NCBI GenBank assembly: GCA_930990975.1
Contig: CAKNRR010000004.1
Span: 1-64,000 of the forward strand
DNA length: 64,000 nucleotides
Direction: 5' to 3'
From: an uncultured Clostridia bacterium
Lineage (GTDB): Bacteria > Bacillota > Clostridia > Christensenellales > UBA1242
The notes under the pieces are model-generated. The model had not been told where the DNA came from, did no database searches, and was given only the letters and a program-made list of their open reading frames with translations. Of this stretch, positions 33,041 through 39,820 are shown piece after piece. Positions within the stretch are counted from its first letter, which is position 1. Every line of letters begins with the position of its first letter. The position numbers and the translations under genes were made by a program.

Positions 33041-33859
33041 ATGGAAGATTTAAAACTAACTATAAATATGCTCCCAAAAGGTGCTTGGAATAATGATTTT
33101 AGTAAGACACTGTCTAAAAAAGATTGGGATAAACTACGCGAATTTGCACTTAAAAGAGCAAAAGGTAAATGTGAGATATGTGATCATGAAACCGCTGACC
33201 TTGATGTTCACGAAGAGTGGGATTTTAATATTGAAAAGAAAACGCAAACTTTAAAACAAATTATTGCAATTTGTTCAAAGTGTCATGGAGTTAAACATTT
33301 CAAAAACTCGGTTAGACTTGGCTTTGGCGAAGCAGCTCAAGAGCATTTTATGAAAGTTAATGATGCTTCAGAAATGGAATTTGCAAATCATCTCAATAAG
33401 TCTTTGCTTGAATACAATGAAAGAAATTCAGTATATCGCTGGAAGATAGTTGCGGATTTGGAAAAATTTGGCGGAAGCAGAATTGAAATAAAACAAAACA
33501 ATATTCCCCTAATAAAAAATCCGTATAAGAATGTAGAATGGGACAAACTTTCTTTTAATGATATGAAAAATTTGTTTCAAATTAAAAGAAATGAAAACTT
33601 GATAGGCTCTCCAAAAATTGTATCTATTAATGAAGATAATTATCAAGGAATCATTCAAATAAAAACATTATTTGCTGACAGGATTGAATGGTATTTAGAT
33701 GAGAAAAAGATAAAAACGAAGTATAACACCGCTGGACTATTCACAACCGAACTGAAAGTAAAAAATTTAATCGGCAAATACTTAAAATTCAAACTTATTG
33801 GCATAGGTGGAGAAACAATCTCAAAAAGCTTTGAATTATTGCCACAGGAGGTGCTATAA
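33041..33859 (+). CDS. HNH-type zinc protein leading the toxin array
   Basis: A 272-residue protein. Residues about 28-90 form an HNH-like module with two metal pairs, CEIC and CSKCHGVKH, around LDVHEEWDFN. This resembles HNH nuclease relatives found beside DUF4417 genes. The C-terminal half is beta-rich (IQIKTLFADRIEWYLDEKKI, GKYLKFKLIGIGGETI), like an Ig fold. It has no signal peptide. The stop overlaps the ATG of the first toxin-like gene by one base. Its last 16 codons form the left end of the 67-bp repeat copied upstream of the second toxin gene. Nuclease activity is inferred from the motif. Confidence 0.65.
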   Translation: MEDLKLTINMLPKGAWNNDFSKTLSKKDWDKLREFALKRAKGKCEICDHETADLDVHEEWDFNIEKKTQTLKQIIAICSKCHGVKHFKNSVRLGFGEAAQEHFMKVNDASEMEFANHLNKSLLEYNERNSVYRWKIVADLEKFGGSRIEIKQNNIPLIKNPYKNVEWDKLSFNDMKNLFQIKRNENLIGSPKIVSINEDNYQGIIQIKTLFADRIEWYLDEKKIKTKYNTAGLFTTELKVKNLIGKYLKFKLIGIGGETISKSFELLPQEVL

Positions 33860-33875
33860 TGGGAATGTGTAAACC
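33809..33875 (+). repeat. 67-bp direct repeat, copy A
   Basis: This copy is identical over 67 bases to 34653-34719. It spans the last 16 codons of the HNH gene, the ribosome binding site CAGGAGG and the first codons of the toxin-like gene (MGMCKP). Beyond one mismatch, eight more bases match. It marks the edge of a tandem segmental duplication. Confidence 0.95.
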
Positions 33876-34149
33876 TAGTGGCGGAATTAAGCAAGCATAC
33901 GGGCCTTATAAACACTCTTTGAAAAAAGATGGAACTCCAAACTCAAGATTAGATTATTATGACGAAAATACAAAAAAATTACTTCAACAACGATGGTATG
34001 GTCCTGATGGTTTGGCTATTTGGGATAGAGATTGGGATCATAGCAATCCAAAAGGAAATCATAAATTCCCTCACGACCATCCATGGGATTGGTCAAAAAA
34101 TCCCCCAAGACAAGATTTTATGAATGATATAAATAATAGTTATTGTTAA
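33859..34149 (+). CDS. Orphan toxin-like C-terminal domain 1
   Basis: A 96-residue protein lacking a secretion domain. It matches a common polymorphic-toxin C-terminal type: NSRLDYYDENTKKLLQQRWY, GPDGLAIWDRDWDH, and the His-rich end HKFPHDHPWDWS. Conserved His and Asp suggest a nuclease of the HNH/EndoVII kind (inference). In other genomes such domains sit at the end of large secreted proteins; here it is free-standing with its own ribosome site. An immunity-like gene follows after ten bases. A paralogue at 34703 shares MGMCKPSGGI and YGPDG. Short size and loss of the carrier suggest an orphan cassette. Confidence 0.55.
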   Translation: MGMCKPSGGIKQAYGPYKHSLKKDGTPNSRLDYYDENTKKLLQQRWYGPDGLAIWDRDWDHSNPKGNHKFPHDHPWDWSKNPPRQDFMNDINNSYC

Positions 34150-34159
34150 AGGAGTTATT

Positions 34160-34600
34160 ATGGAAAAGAAGATAGAAAAAATAAATAAATTATGCGCATT
34201 GTGTGGCAAGACTTATAAAACAAACGAATTAGATTTGTTGCCATGTCCTTATTGTGGATGGTATAATGATATTATGTGCGAAGAAAATCCAGATAAAGTA
34301 ATTTATCGTAATCTAGTTTCATTTAATAAAGCAAAAATTTTATATAAACAAGGCAAAAAACTAACGCCAACTATTCATGACTTTCTTGAAGCATTTGAAT
34401 TTTATGGTGAGGTAGAGTTTAAATACAAAGGGTTTTTATGTCAACTAGATAGAAGTAAAGAAAATGGAATTGAATTTGGTTGGAACCCTAATAATATTCA
34501 ATATTTCAAAGATAAGGAAGATTTTATTAAAAATGCAAAAATTGGAAACGAGTATGTAAGAGAAATCTGGGACAAAGTAGAAGATCCGAGTTATGTATAA
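34160..34600 (+). CDS. CxxC zinc-ribbon immunity-like protein 1
   Basis: A 146-residue soluble protein. The N-terminus has paired cysteines (CALC, then CPYCGW) forming a zinc ribbon. Next come an Asn-rich hinge (NLVSFNKAKILYKQGKKL) and a region with FLEAFEFYGEVEF. The end is YFKDKEDFIKNAKIGNEY. Two paralogues (35010, 36443) each follow a toxin-like domain, fitting an immunity protein that binds its cognate toxin. AAAGGAG precedes the ATG. A terminator follows. Confidence 0.6.
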   Translation: MEKKIEKINKLCALCGKTYKTNELDLLPCPYCGWYNDIMCEENPDKVIYRNLVSFNKAKILYKQGKKLTPTIHDFLEAFEFYGEVEFKYKGFLCQLDRSKENGIEFGWNPNNIQYFKDKEDFIKNAKIGNEYVREIWDKVEDPSYV

Positions 34601-34607
34601 AAAATTT

Positions 34608-34636
34608 AAGCATGTCAATTTGATATGCTTTTTCAT
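34608..34636 (+). terminator. Terminator after immunity gene 1
   Basis: AAGCATGTC / GATATGCTT stem (one G-U pair) then T5. The same hairpin, with AAGCATATC, ends the third unit at 36889. Confidence 0.7.
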
Positions 34637-34652
34637 TTTGTGTAAGCCATGC

Positions 34653-34719
34653 GGAGAAACAATCTCAAAAAGCTTTGAATTATTGCCACAGGAGGTGCTA
34701 TAATGGGAATGTGTAAACC
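34653..34719 (+). repeat. 67-bp direct repeat, copy B
   Basis: This copy is identical to 33809-33875 and lies 844 bases downstream. The 3' codons of the HNH gene are present here without the rest of that gene. So the sequence was copied together with a toxin/immunity unit. Confidence 0.95.
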
Positions 34720-34996
34720 AAGTGGCGGGATATATCCTCAAACTGGAAGAGTCGGATCTTTGCCAAGAATATGGTTGCCAAATACAAGAATAGATTTATA
34801 TGATGAAAATGGGAGGCTTCTGCAACAGGGTTGGTATGGACCAGATGGTAGAATAATTTGGTATCGCGACTGGTCACATGGCGGTGGTGAACATGAATGG
34901 CCCCATGACCATTATGTTAATTGGGGAAATAACAAGAATCCAAGACCGCCTTATATTGGACCTAATGGCGAAAAAACTAATTCAAACTACTGTTAA
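34703..34996 (+). CDS. Orphan toxin-like C-terminal domain 2
   Basis: A 97-residue paralogue of the gene at 33859. It shares the first ten residues exactly, then diverges (NTRIDLYDENGRLLQQGWYG, DGRIIWYRDWSHG) and keeps the His-rich core HEWPHDHYVNW. The tail NPRPPYIGPNGEKTNSNYC is longer. Its ribosome site comes from the 67-bp repeat. It is followed after 13 bases by the cognate immunity-like gene. Sequence divergence outside the first ten codons suggests a different toxin specificity combined with a common leader. Confidence 0.55.
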   Translation: MGMCKPSGGIYPQTGRVGSLPRIWLPNTRIDLYDENGRLLQQGWYGPDGRIIWYRDWSHGGGEHEWPHDHYVNWGNNKNPRPPYIGPNGEKTNSNYC

Positions 34997-35009
34997 AAGG
35001 AGAGAATAT

Positions 35010-35465
35010 ATGAATAATGAAAAAAAATATAGTAAAAAGTGTGAAGTATGCCAAAAAACAATAGATGTTGACATTTATAAACAAGGTAAATGTTCTTACT
35101 GCGGTTGGTGGAATTGTTTTTTGAATGAAGAAAACCCTGACATTATCGCAACACCTAACCTAATTTCACTAAATAAAGCGAAAAAGCTTTATAGTGAAGG
35201 AAAGCCTTTTGAACCTGATTTAAACGAATTTATGGAAGCATTACATGGTTATAGCGAAATGCAATTTAAGTATAATGGTGTTTATTATGCTGTAGAACTT
35301 GTTTTTTATGATAAAAGCGAACCAAAAATCAGTCTTTATAATTCACAAACAAAAGCAATCACCATTTTTATCGATGATGAAGATTTTAAAAATAATGCAA
35401 AAGTTGAAGGAAAACTTTTAAAAGATATATGGAATGATACAACTGAAAGAGATTGGCTGCAATAA
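35010..35465 (+). CDS. CxxC zinc-ribbon immunity-like protein 2
   Basis: A 151-residue paralogue of the gene at 34160. It has CEVC and CSYCGWWN, then NLISLNKAKKLYSEGKPFEP and a diverged middle (YNGVYYAVELVFYDKSEP). The end is FIDDEDFKNNAKVEGKLL. AAGGAGAG lies before the ATG. The conserved ends and variable centre fit an immunity protein whose centre contacts a variable toxin (inference). No terminator separates it from the next toxin-like gene, which starts ten bases on. Confidence 0.6.
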   Translation: MNNEKKYSKKCEVCQKTIDVDIYKQGKCSYCGWWNCFLNEENPDIIATPNLISLNKAKKLYSEGKPFEPDLNEFMEALHGYSEMQFKYNGVYYAVELVFYDKSEPKISLYNSQTKAITIFIDDEDFKNNAKVEGKLLKDIWNDTTERDWLQ

Positions 35466-35474
35466 AAGAATAAA

Positions 35475-35723
35475 ATGAAAAATCAAATATTTTTAATTCT
35501 AGGATATGATATAAATGATTCCTATTTTTTACAACAAGAATTCTGCAAACAGGCTTTAAATAATTACTTATCTGGTAACTATAAACTTAAAACATTGGAT
35601 ATAAGAGGACAAAGGTTGGCAATCCCAATAACATTAAATTCACGGTCTTTTTATAGTGGCTGGATGATGTATCCAGAAGGTTTAATAAAAAATACTACAC
35701 CATTTGGAGGTTGGCTTAAATGA
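35475..35723 (+). CDS. DUF6883-like / toxin-tail fragment
   Basis: An 82-residue protein of a different type from the other toxin-like genes. It has QQEFCKQALNNYLSG, then GQRLAIPITLNSRSFYSGWM and PEGLIKNTTPFGGW. This Gly-Gln-Arg ... Gly-Trp-Met ... TTP pattern is typical of small domains found at the end of large secreted toxins and in DUF6883-type modules. No ribosome site is strong here (AATAAAATG). It overlaps the next gene by four bases (ATGA), which encodes a DUF4926-like protein; such pairs are known as putative toxin/antitoxin-like modules. The enzymatic role is not clear. Confidence 0.4.
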   Translation: MKNQIFLILGYDINDSYFLQQEFCKQALNNYLSGNYKLKTLDIRGQRLAIPITLNSRSFYSGWMMYPEGLIKNTTPFGGWLK

Positions 35724-36206
35724 AGAAATATGATTTAGTATATTTAGAAAATAATTCACCATATAGAAAATATGGAATAGAAAAAAAATACTCATGGTAT
35801 AATTATTGACATTTTTCAAAACCATTGCCAAGTTTTATTTTTTAATCCACATAATCTTGGAGAAGCTACTTTACTATATGTAAATAAAGCTGATATAGAT
35901 ATAGATAAAGAAACACTTCCAGAAAATTTAAAAACTGAGATAGAAAAAAATATAGAAAAAATAAAGTCAAAAGAAAATTTTGTTTTTACATTGCCTAAAT
36001 TCAAGTTATTTGATAAAGTTGAATTAGTTGTTGAAAAAGAAAAATATTCAAAATTGGGGCTACATAAAGGAGAAATTGGTTGTATTGTAGATGAAATAGT
36101 AATAAATAACAGTATTGAAATAGACTTTCCTAATTTAAACGAAAATAGTGAATTTTATGGTGATACATTTTCAATAGATATCGATGACTTAAAAATTATA
36201 AAATAA
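35720..36206 (+). pseudogene. Double DUF4926-like immunity gene, frameshifted at A8
   Basis: The ATG overlaps the previous stop (ATGA). Frame one gives KKYDLVYLENNSPYRKYGIE and stops soon after a run of eight A (35781-35788). With one A removed it continues for 140 codons: NTHGIIIDIFQNHCQVLFF, a charged linker, and a second copy KLFDKVELVVEKEKYSKLGL then KGEIGCIVDEI. Both halves match the DUF4926 pattern (hydrophobic start, KG-x-x-G-x-I). The intact product would be about 161 residues. The second half could still be made from an ATG at 35991. It is probably the immunity partner of the gene at 35475. Confidence 0.5.
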
Positions 36207-36299
36207 GTATATTAAATTGATATGTTGAATTGTTTTTTTTCAAAACTAAAATACCATACATAAAAAGCCTTGCGGACAAGAAATTGATACCATAAATAC

Positions 36300-36412
36300 A
36301 AAAATTTGAAAAATCCTTATCTGTATCCTCATAACCACTGTTGGGATTGGAATAGCAAAGACCTCAATATAAAGGTCCAAATGGCGAAGATACAAACAAT
36401 TCATATTGTTAA
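36300..36412 (+). pseudogene. Decayed orphan toxin-like domain 3
   Basis: Only the C-terminal 35-40 codons survive. One frame gives NPYLYPHNHCWDWNSK, the His-Trp-Asp-Trp core, and a +1-shifted frame gives PQYKGPNGEDTNNSYC and TAA. The second part aligns with the end of toxin 2 (IGPNGEKTNSNYC). The N-terminal half is missing. The remains of the unit stand directly before immunity gene 3, in the same order as units 1 and 2. Confidence 0.6.
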
Positions 36413-36442
36413 AAGGAGTAAAAATGACAAATAAAAATATAT

Positions 36443-36877
36443 ATGATAAAATATTTAAAAAAATGCGATGTTTGTGGAAATAAATATATGGCTGACGTCT
36501 ATGACCAAGGCGAATGCTCGTATTGTGGATGGTATAATGGCAAAATATATAGTGAATTTCCTGACAATGTTATATTTTCAAACTTAATTTCTCTAAATAA
36601 GGCAAAAACATTATATGAAGAGAACAAACCTTTGAAACCCGATTTAAATGATTTCCTTGAAGCATTTGAACATTATGGTGAAACAGGGTTTGATTATCAA
36701 AATGTAGGTTTTTCACTATTTAGAAATGGCGAAAATGGCATTGAATTTAGTCGGGGTCCTGAGCCATATGGCACAATATATTTCAAAGATAAAGAAGATT
36801 TTATTAAAAACGCAAAGATAGACAATGAATATGTACGAGATATTTGGGATAAAGTTGAAAATCCTTGTTATTTATAA
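36443..36877 (+). CDS. CxxC zinc-ribbon immunity-like protein 3
   Basis: A 144-residue paralogue: CDVC, CSYCGWYNG, NLISLNKAKTLYEENKP, FLEAFEHYGETGF and the end YFKDKEDFIKNAKIDNEY. It is closest to immunity 1 (near-identical last 35 residues). The native start was probably ATG 36424 with AAAAGGAG upstream; that frame reads MTNKNIYDKIFKK and is thrown out at a run of seven A (36457-36463). An internal ATG at 36443, without a ribosome site, opens the conserved frame. Expression is therefore uncertain. Its own toxin is decayed, as expected for an orphan immunity gene. Confidence 0.55.
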   Translation: MIKYLKKCDVCGNKYMADVYDQGECSYCGWYNGKIYSEFPDNVIFSNLISLNKAKTLYEENKPLKPDLNDFLEAFEHYGETGFDYQNVGFSLFRNGENGIEFSRGPEPYGTIYFKDKEDFIKNAKIDNEYVRDIWDKVENPCYL

Positions 36878-36888
36878 ATAAAAAATTA

Positions 36889-36916
36889 AAGCATATCAAA
36901 TTGATATGCTTTTTCT
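36889..36916 (+). terminator. Terminator after immunity gene 3
   Basis: AAGCATATCAA / TTGATATGCTT, a perfect stem, then T5. It is homologous to the hairpin at 34608 and marks the end of the array. Confidence 0.8.
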
Positions 36917-36948
36917 TTTTTATATTGTAAGAACATCATTTCTTTAAC

Positions 36949-36977
36949 TTGACAATTTTTTTATTTTGATTAATAAT
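36949..36977 (+). promoter_or_regulatory. Promoter for leaderless surface gene
   Basis: TTGACA (36949-36954) and TAATAA/AATAAT at 36971-36977, spacing 16-17. The ATG at 36984 is six to seven bases downstream. No ribosome site. Confidence 0.55.
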
Positions 36978-36983
36978 TTATCT

Positions 36984-37595
36984 ATGAAAACTTTATTAAC
37001 ACTTATGTCATTTATTTTATTAACTTCATCATTCACCCCAAGTCAAACAGTAACATTGATTTCGTCATATTCTTATATATATACGGAGGCATCTTTTGAC
37101 GAAGATAAAGTGCTTTTAGGCGAAGATGAACAGCCAATCATTTTATATCATGGCGACAAACTGATTGTAGAGCAAGAAAATGGTGATTTTGTGCTTGTCT
37201 ACAAACAAAATGAACCACAAATTAAAGGATATGTATACAAATATTATCTATCATCAAACTCTTCCCAAGTTGTATACCCCATCTTTAATGGAAAAATCAG
37301 AACAAACAATGCTGTCATATATGATATTGACAAAGTCCCTACTGAATATCGTGCAAAAAGTGGACAAGAAGTCTATATATATGGAGGTTTTGATGATGAT
37401 GAAGACTATACAGCAGTTCAACTTGTCTTAGAAGATGGAAGCCTGTATAATGGTTATGTCTTAACCGCAGACCTTGAGCCAAGAGGCGTAAGCTCACTTC
37501 TCATAGTTGGAATAACAATCATTGCAGCATGCGTGACAATAATATTGACAATATTATTTATAAAGAAGAATAAACAAACCAAAAAAGAAAAATAA
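36984..37595 (+). CDS. Surface protein with C-terminal membrane anchor (SH3-like)
   Basis: A 203-residue protein. The signal peptide is KTLLTLMSFILLTSSFTPSQ. A beta-rich body follows with SYSYIYTEASFDEDKVLLG and GYVYKYYL, a pattern of SH3-like wall-binding domains. A C-terminal membrane helix (about 168-190, LLIVGITIIAACVTIILTIL) ends in a basic stop-transfer tail (KKNKQTKKEK). The body is therefore exposed outside and the tail inside. The in-frame ATG at 36966 was rejected because the promoter predicts initiation at 36984. It lies 60 bases before a fibre-like gene in the same direction, but the two probably have separate promoters. Confidence 0.65.
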   Translation: MKTLLTLMSFILLTSSFTPSQTVTLISSYSYIYTEASFDEDKVLLGEDEQPIILYHGDKLIVEQENGDFVLVYKQNEPQIKGYVYKYYLSSNSSQVVYPIFNGKIRTNNAVIYDIDKVPTEYRAKSGQEVYIYGGFDDDEDYTAVQLVLEDGSLYNGYVLTADLEPRGVSSLLIVGITIIAACVTIILTILFIKKNKQTKKEK

Positions 37596-37656
37596 ATGGC
37601 ACTAAACATTGTATTTGATATATCTCTTTAGTAAAATTTAGCTAAGGAGATTTTTT

Positions 37657-39021
37657 ATGAACAATATACACGACGACATTGAAAAACTTAAAAAAGAACT
37701 TTGGTATCTAAACAAGATAACAATTCCAAAACTTCGCAAAGAGATAGAAAACCTTGGAAGTATCAATTTAGACGAAATTGAAAGTACGGTTTCTAAATGC
37801 GAACAAGATATAACAAATTTAAGCGGCTTAATTAATACAAACACATCAAACATTTCTGAAATTGATGAAAATATTACAACAATCAATAGCAATATTCAAA
37901 CGATGCAGTCTAACATAAGCCAAAACAGCACGGATATATCGTCAATCAATAGTTCTCTTTCAGGAATCAATCAAAACATAGATTCTTTAGAAGACAGCAT
38001 ATCAAATGTTTCATCATCTTTATCTTCAAGCATAACTGAAATAAATTACGAGCTTTCACAGCATCAAAGCCAAATAAGCGGAATATCTTCATCTATAACA
38101 ACCATAACAAACAATATTGGACTTTTGATTAAAAACTATAACACCCTCACTAGCAATGTTGAAGAGCTTGACAGTTCTGTTTCAACATTAGAAACATCCG
38201 TAAGTGAAATTGAAGGGAGTGTAACCTCTTTGCAAGGTCGCGCATCATCTGCAGAAACTCAAATTTCTTCATTAAGTACATCTGTTTCAACAAACACACA
38301 ATCTATTTCAACTCTTAATAGTTCAGTGGAAGAATTAAACAGCGATATAACTGATGCACAAAGCGACATAAGCGGTTTGACAAGTTCAATGACGACTGTA
38401 ACAAACAGCATTGGGACTCTGCTTTCAAACTATTACTCACTTAACAACACGGTTAATGGTTTGAGTGAACAATGTTCTTCTCATGGAACTGAGATAAATT
38501 CTTTGAATCAGCAAGTTGACTCTCTTGAAAGTGATACAAATACTCTCGAAAGCTCTATTTTAACCACAAATCAAAATCTGTCCACACTAACTAGCAAAGT
38601 AAACACTTTGGAAGAAGAACTTTCAAATGTCAGTGGCGGGCTGACGACTGAAGTATTTTATGACTCAAACAGCACAGATGAAACTTTAAATTGGGGCTTT
38701 GCAGGAGGAATCACTCCTGGAAAATCTGTCAGCAAAGATTTTTCAAAATATACATATTTACGATTCTTTGTAAAAACAGAATCTTATGAAAGACAAATTT
38801 ATGTAAAACTTACAAACAGGTCAGCTGATGACTTTTGCATTGTGAATGCTGATCCAACCTTAAGCAAACTTTATTTCTTTAAGTTCAACATACCACAAAC
38901 ACTTGATAAACTGCTTGTAACTTTTGGTGCAATCTTTTCATTCAATGCAACAACGGGAACTTTTACAAGAGCAATGAACTATACAAACTTCAAAATTATG
39001 AGAATAGAAGGAAGTTATTGA
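37657..39021 (+). CDS. Coiled-coil fibre protein with globular tip
   Basis: A 454-residue protein. Residues about 5-320 are heptad repeats rich in Ser, Asn, Ile and Leu (ISEIDENITTINSNIQTMQS), a pattern like trimeric phage tail fibres. Residues 328-454 form a globular beta domain: TEVFYDSNSTDETLNWGF, YLRFFVKTESYERQIYV and a final NYTNFKIMRIEGSY. It has no signal peptide. AAGGAG lies before the ATG. No other phage gene is near, so it may be a domesticated or tailocin-type fibre, or an intracellular coiled-coil protein. Low-complexity repeats make family assignment uncertain. Confidence 0.6.
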   Translation: MNNIHDDIEKLKKELWYLNKITIPKLRKEIENLGSINLDEIESTVSKCEQDITNLSGLINTNTSNISEIDENITTINSNIQTMQSNISQNSTDISSINSSLSGINQNIDSLEDSISNVSSSLSSSITEINYELSQHQSQISGISSSITTITNNIGLLIKNYNTLTSNVEELDSSVSTLETSVSEIEGSVTSLQGRASSAETQISSLSTSVSTNTQSISTLNSSVEELNSDITDAQSDISGLTSSMTTVTNSIGTLLSNYYSLNNTVNGLSEQCSSHGTEINSLNQQVDSLESDTNTLESSILTTNQNLSTLTSKVNTLEEELSNVSGGLTTEVFYDSNSTDETLNWGFAGGITPGKSVSKDFSKYTYLRFFVKTESYERQIYVKLTNRSADDFCIVNADPTLSKLYFFKFNIPQTLDKLLVTFGAIFSFNATTGTFTRAMNYTNFKIMRIEGSY

Positions 39022-39159
39022 TTAAAAAAAATAAAAAAAATAATAAATAAAATATATTATTATAAATAAAAATATAATTAAAACATAATTAAAATAAATA
39101 AAAAATAATTATTTTTTTTAATTTTAAATTTATTTTATTTATTTTTTTAATTAAAAATT
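39021..39159. repeat. AT-only block after the fibre gene
   Basis: Runs of 63 and 75 bases without G or C, separated by one C. A-rich changing to T-rich in the middle, so it can fold on itself. The terminator at 39228 follows. The rest of the gap, 39259-39441, shows no gene. Confidence 0.8.
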
Positions 39160-39227
39160 GTTTTTATTAATAATTTTTGATTTGTTTTATTAATAATTAT
39201 ATTTTTAAATAAAAAACACAGCCATTC

Positions 39228-39258
39228 AAAGCCAAGGATTTTATCTTTGGCTTTTTTG
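39228..39258 (+). terminator. Rho-independent terminator
   Basis: AAAGCCAA / TTGGCTTT stem then T3-6. It lies 205 bases after the fibre gene, past the AT block. Confidence 0.7.
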
Positions 39259-39441
39259 TTTGCCGTGTTCTATTACCTTCATTTTTATTTTTACATAAGC
39301 CCTAGCCAATTGAATCTTTATTTTGCGACTCTGTTGGTTATACACGCAATAAAATGCGTTGCACTTTTCCCCCAAGATTTATTTAATTTTTACGCAAATA
39401 AACCTTCAACCTCATAATTTATGTTTAAACTAAGCATTTAT

Positions 39442-39768
39442 TTAGAATTGTGTTTGCATTATCCCTGTTGCGAACCCATAGATAATCAAGAATATAACGA
39501 AAGCATACATCAAAAGAGAACATATCCCATTGATTCTTTGCCATGGGTTTCCAACTTTTATATCTTGCAAATTGCTGTTAAAGCCAAAAATAGTTCCTAA
39601 AGCATAAGCAATACTTATTATACAAAGCCACGCATTGATTATTTCAAGGTATTTTAACACAATGCCAGCAATGGCAACTAAACACGCCAAGATGCCAAAG
39701 ATTCGTGCAAGCATCATTTTATTTTTAAGATGTTTTGTGTAATCGTTCATTATATTATTTCTTTCCAT
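39442..39768 (-). CDS. Small membrane protein
   Basis: A 108-residue protein with three membrane helices (about 19-39, 43-60, 83-104) and short polar ends. It has no recognised family. AAGG lies seven bases before the ATG at 39768; a second ATG six codons later is possible. It is monocistronic, downstream of a radical SAM gene in the same direction. Function unknown. Confidence 0.55.
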   Translation of the reverse strand: MERNNIMNDYTKHLKNKMMLARIFGILACLVAIAGIVLKYLEIINAWLCIISIAYALGTIFGFNSNLQDIKVGNPWQRINGICSLLMYAFVIFLIIYGFATGIMQTQF

Positions 39769-39820
39769 ATCAACCTTCTTAAATATATTTTAATTTAATT
39801 TGACGGCAATGTCAAACATT

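Noticed and set aside
37657..39021. Part of a prophage
   Set aside because: No capsid, terminase, portal or integrase genes are nearby; only this fibre-like gene and mobile-type DUF4417/HNH genes are seen.
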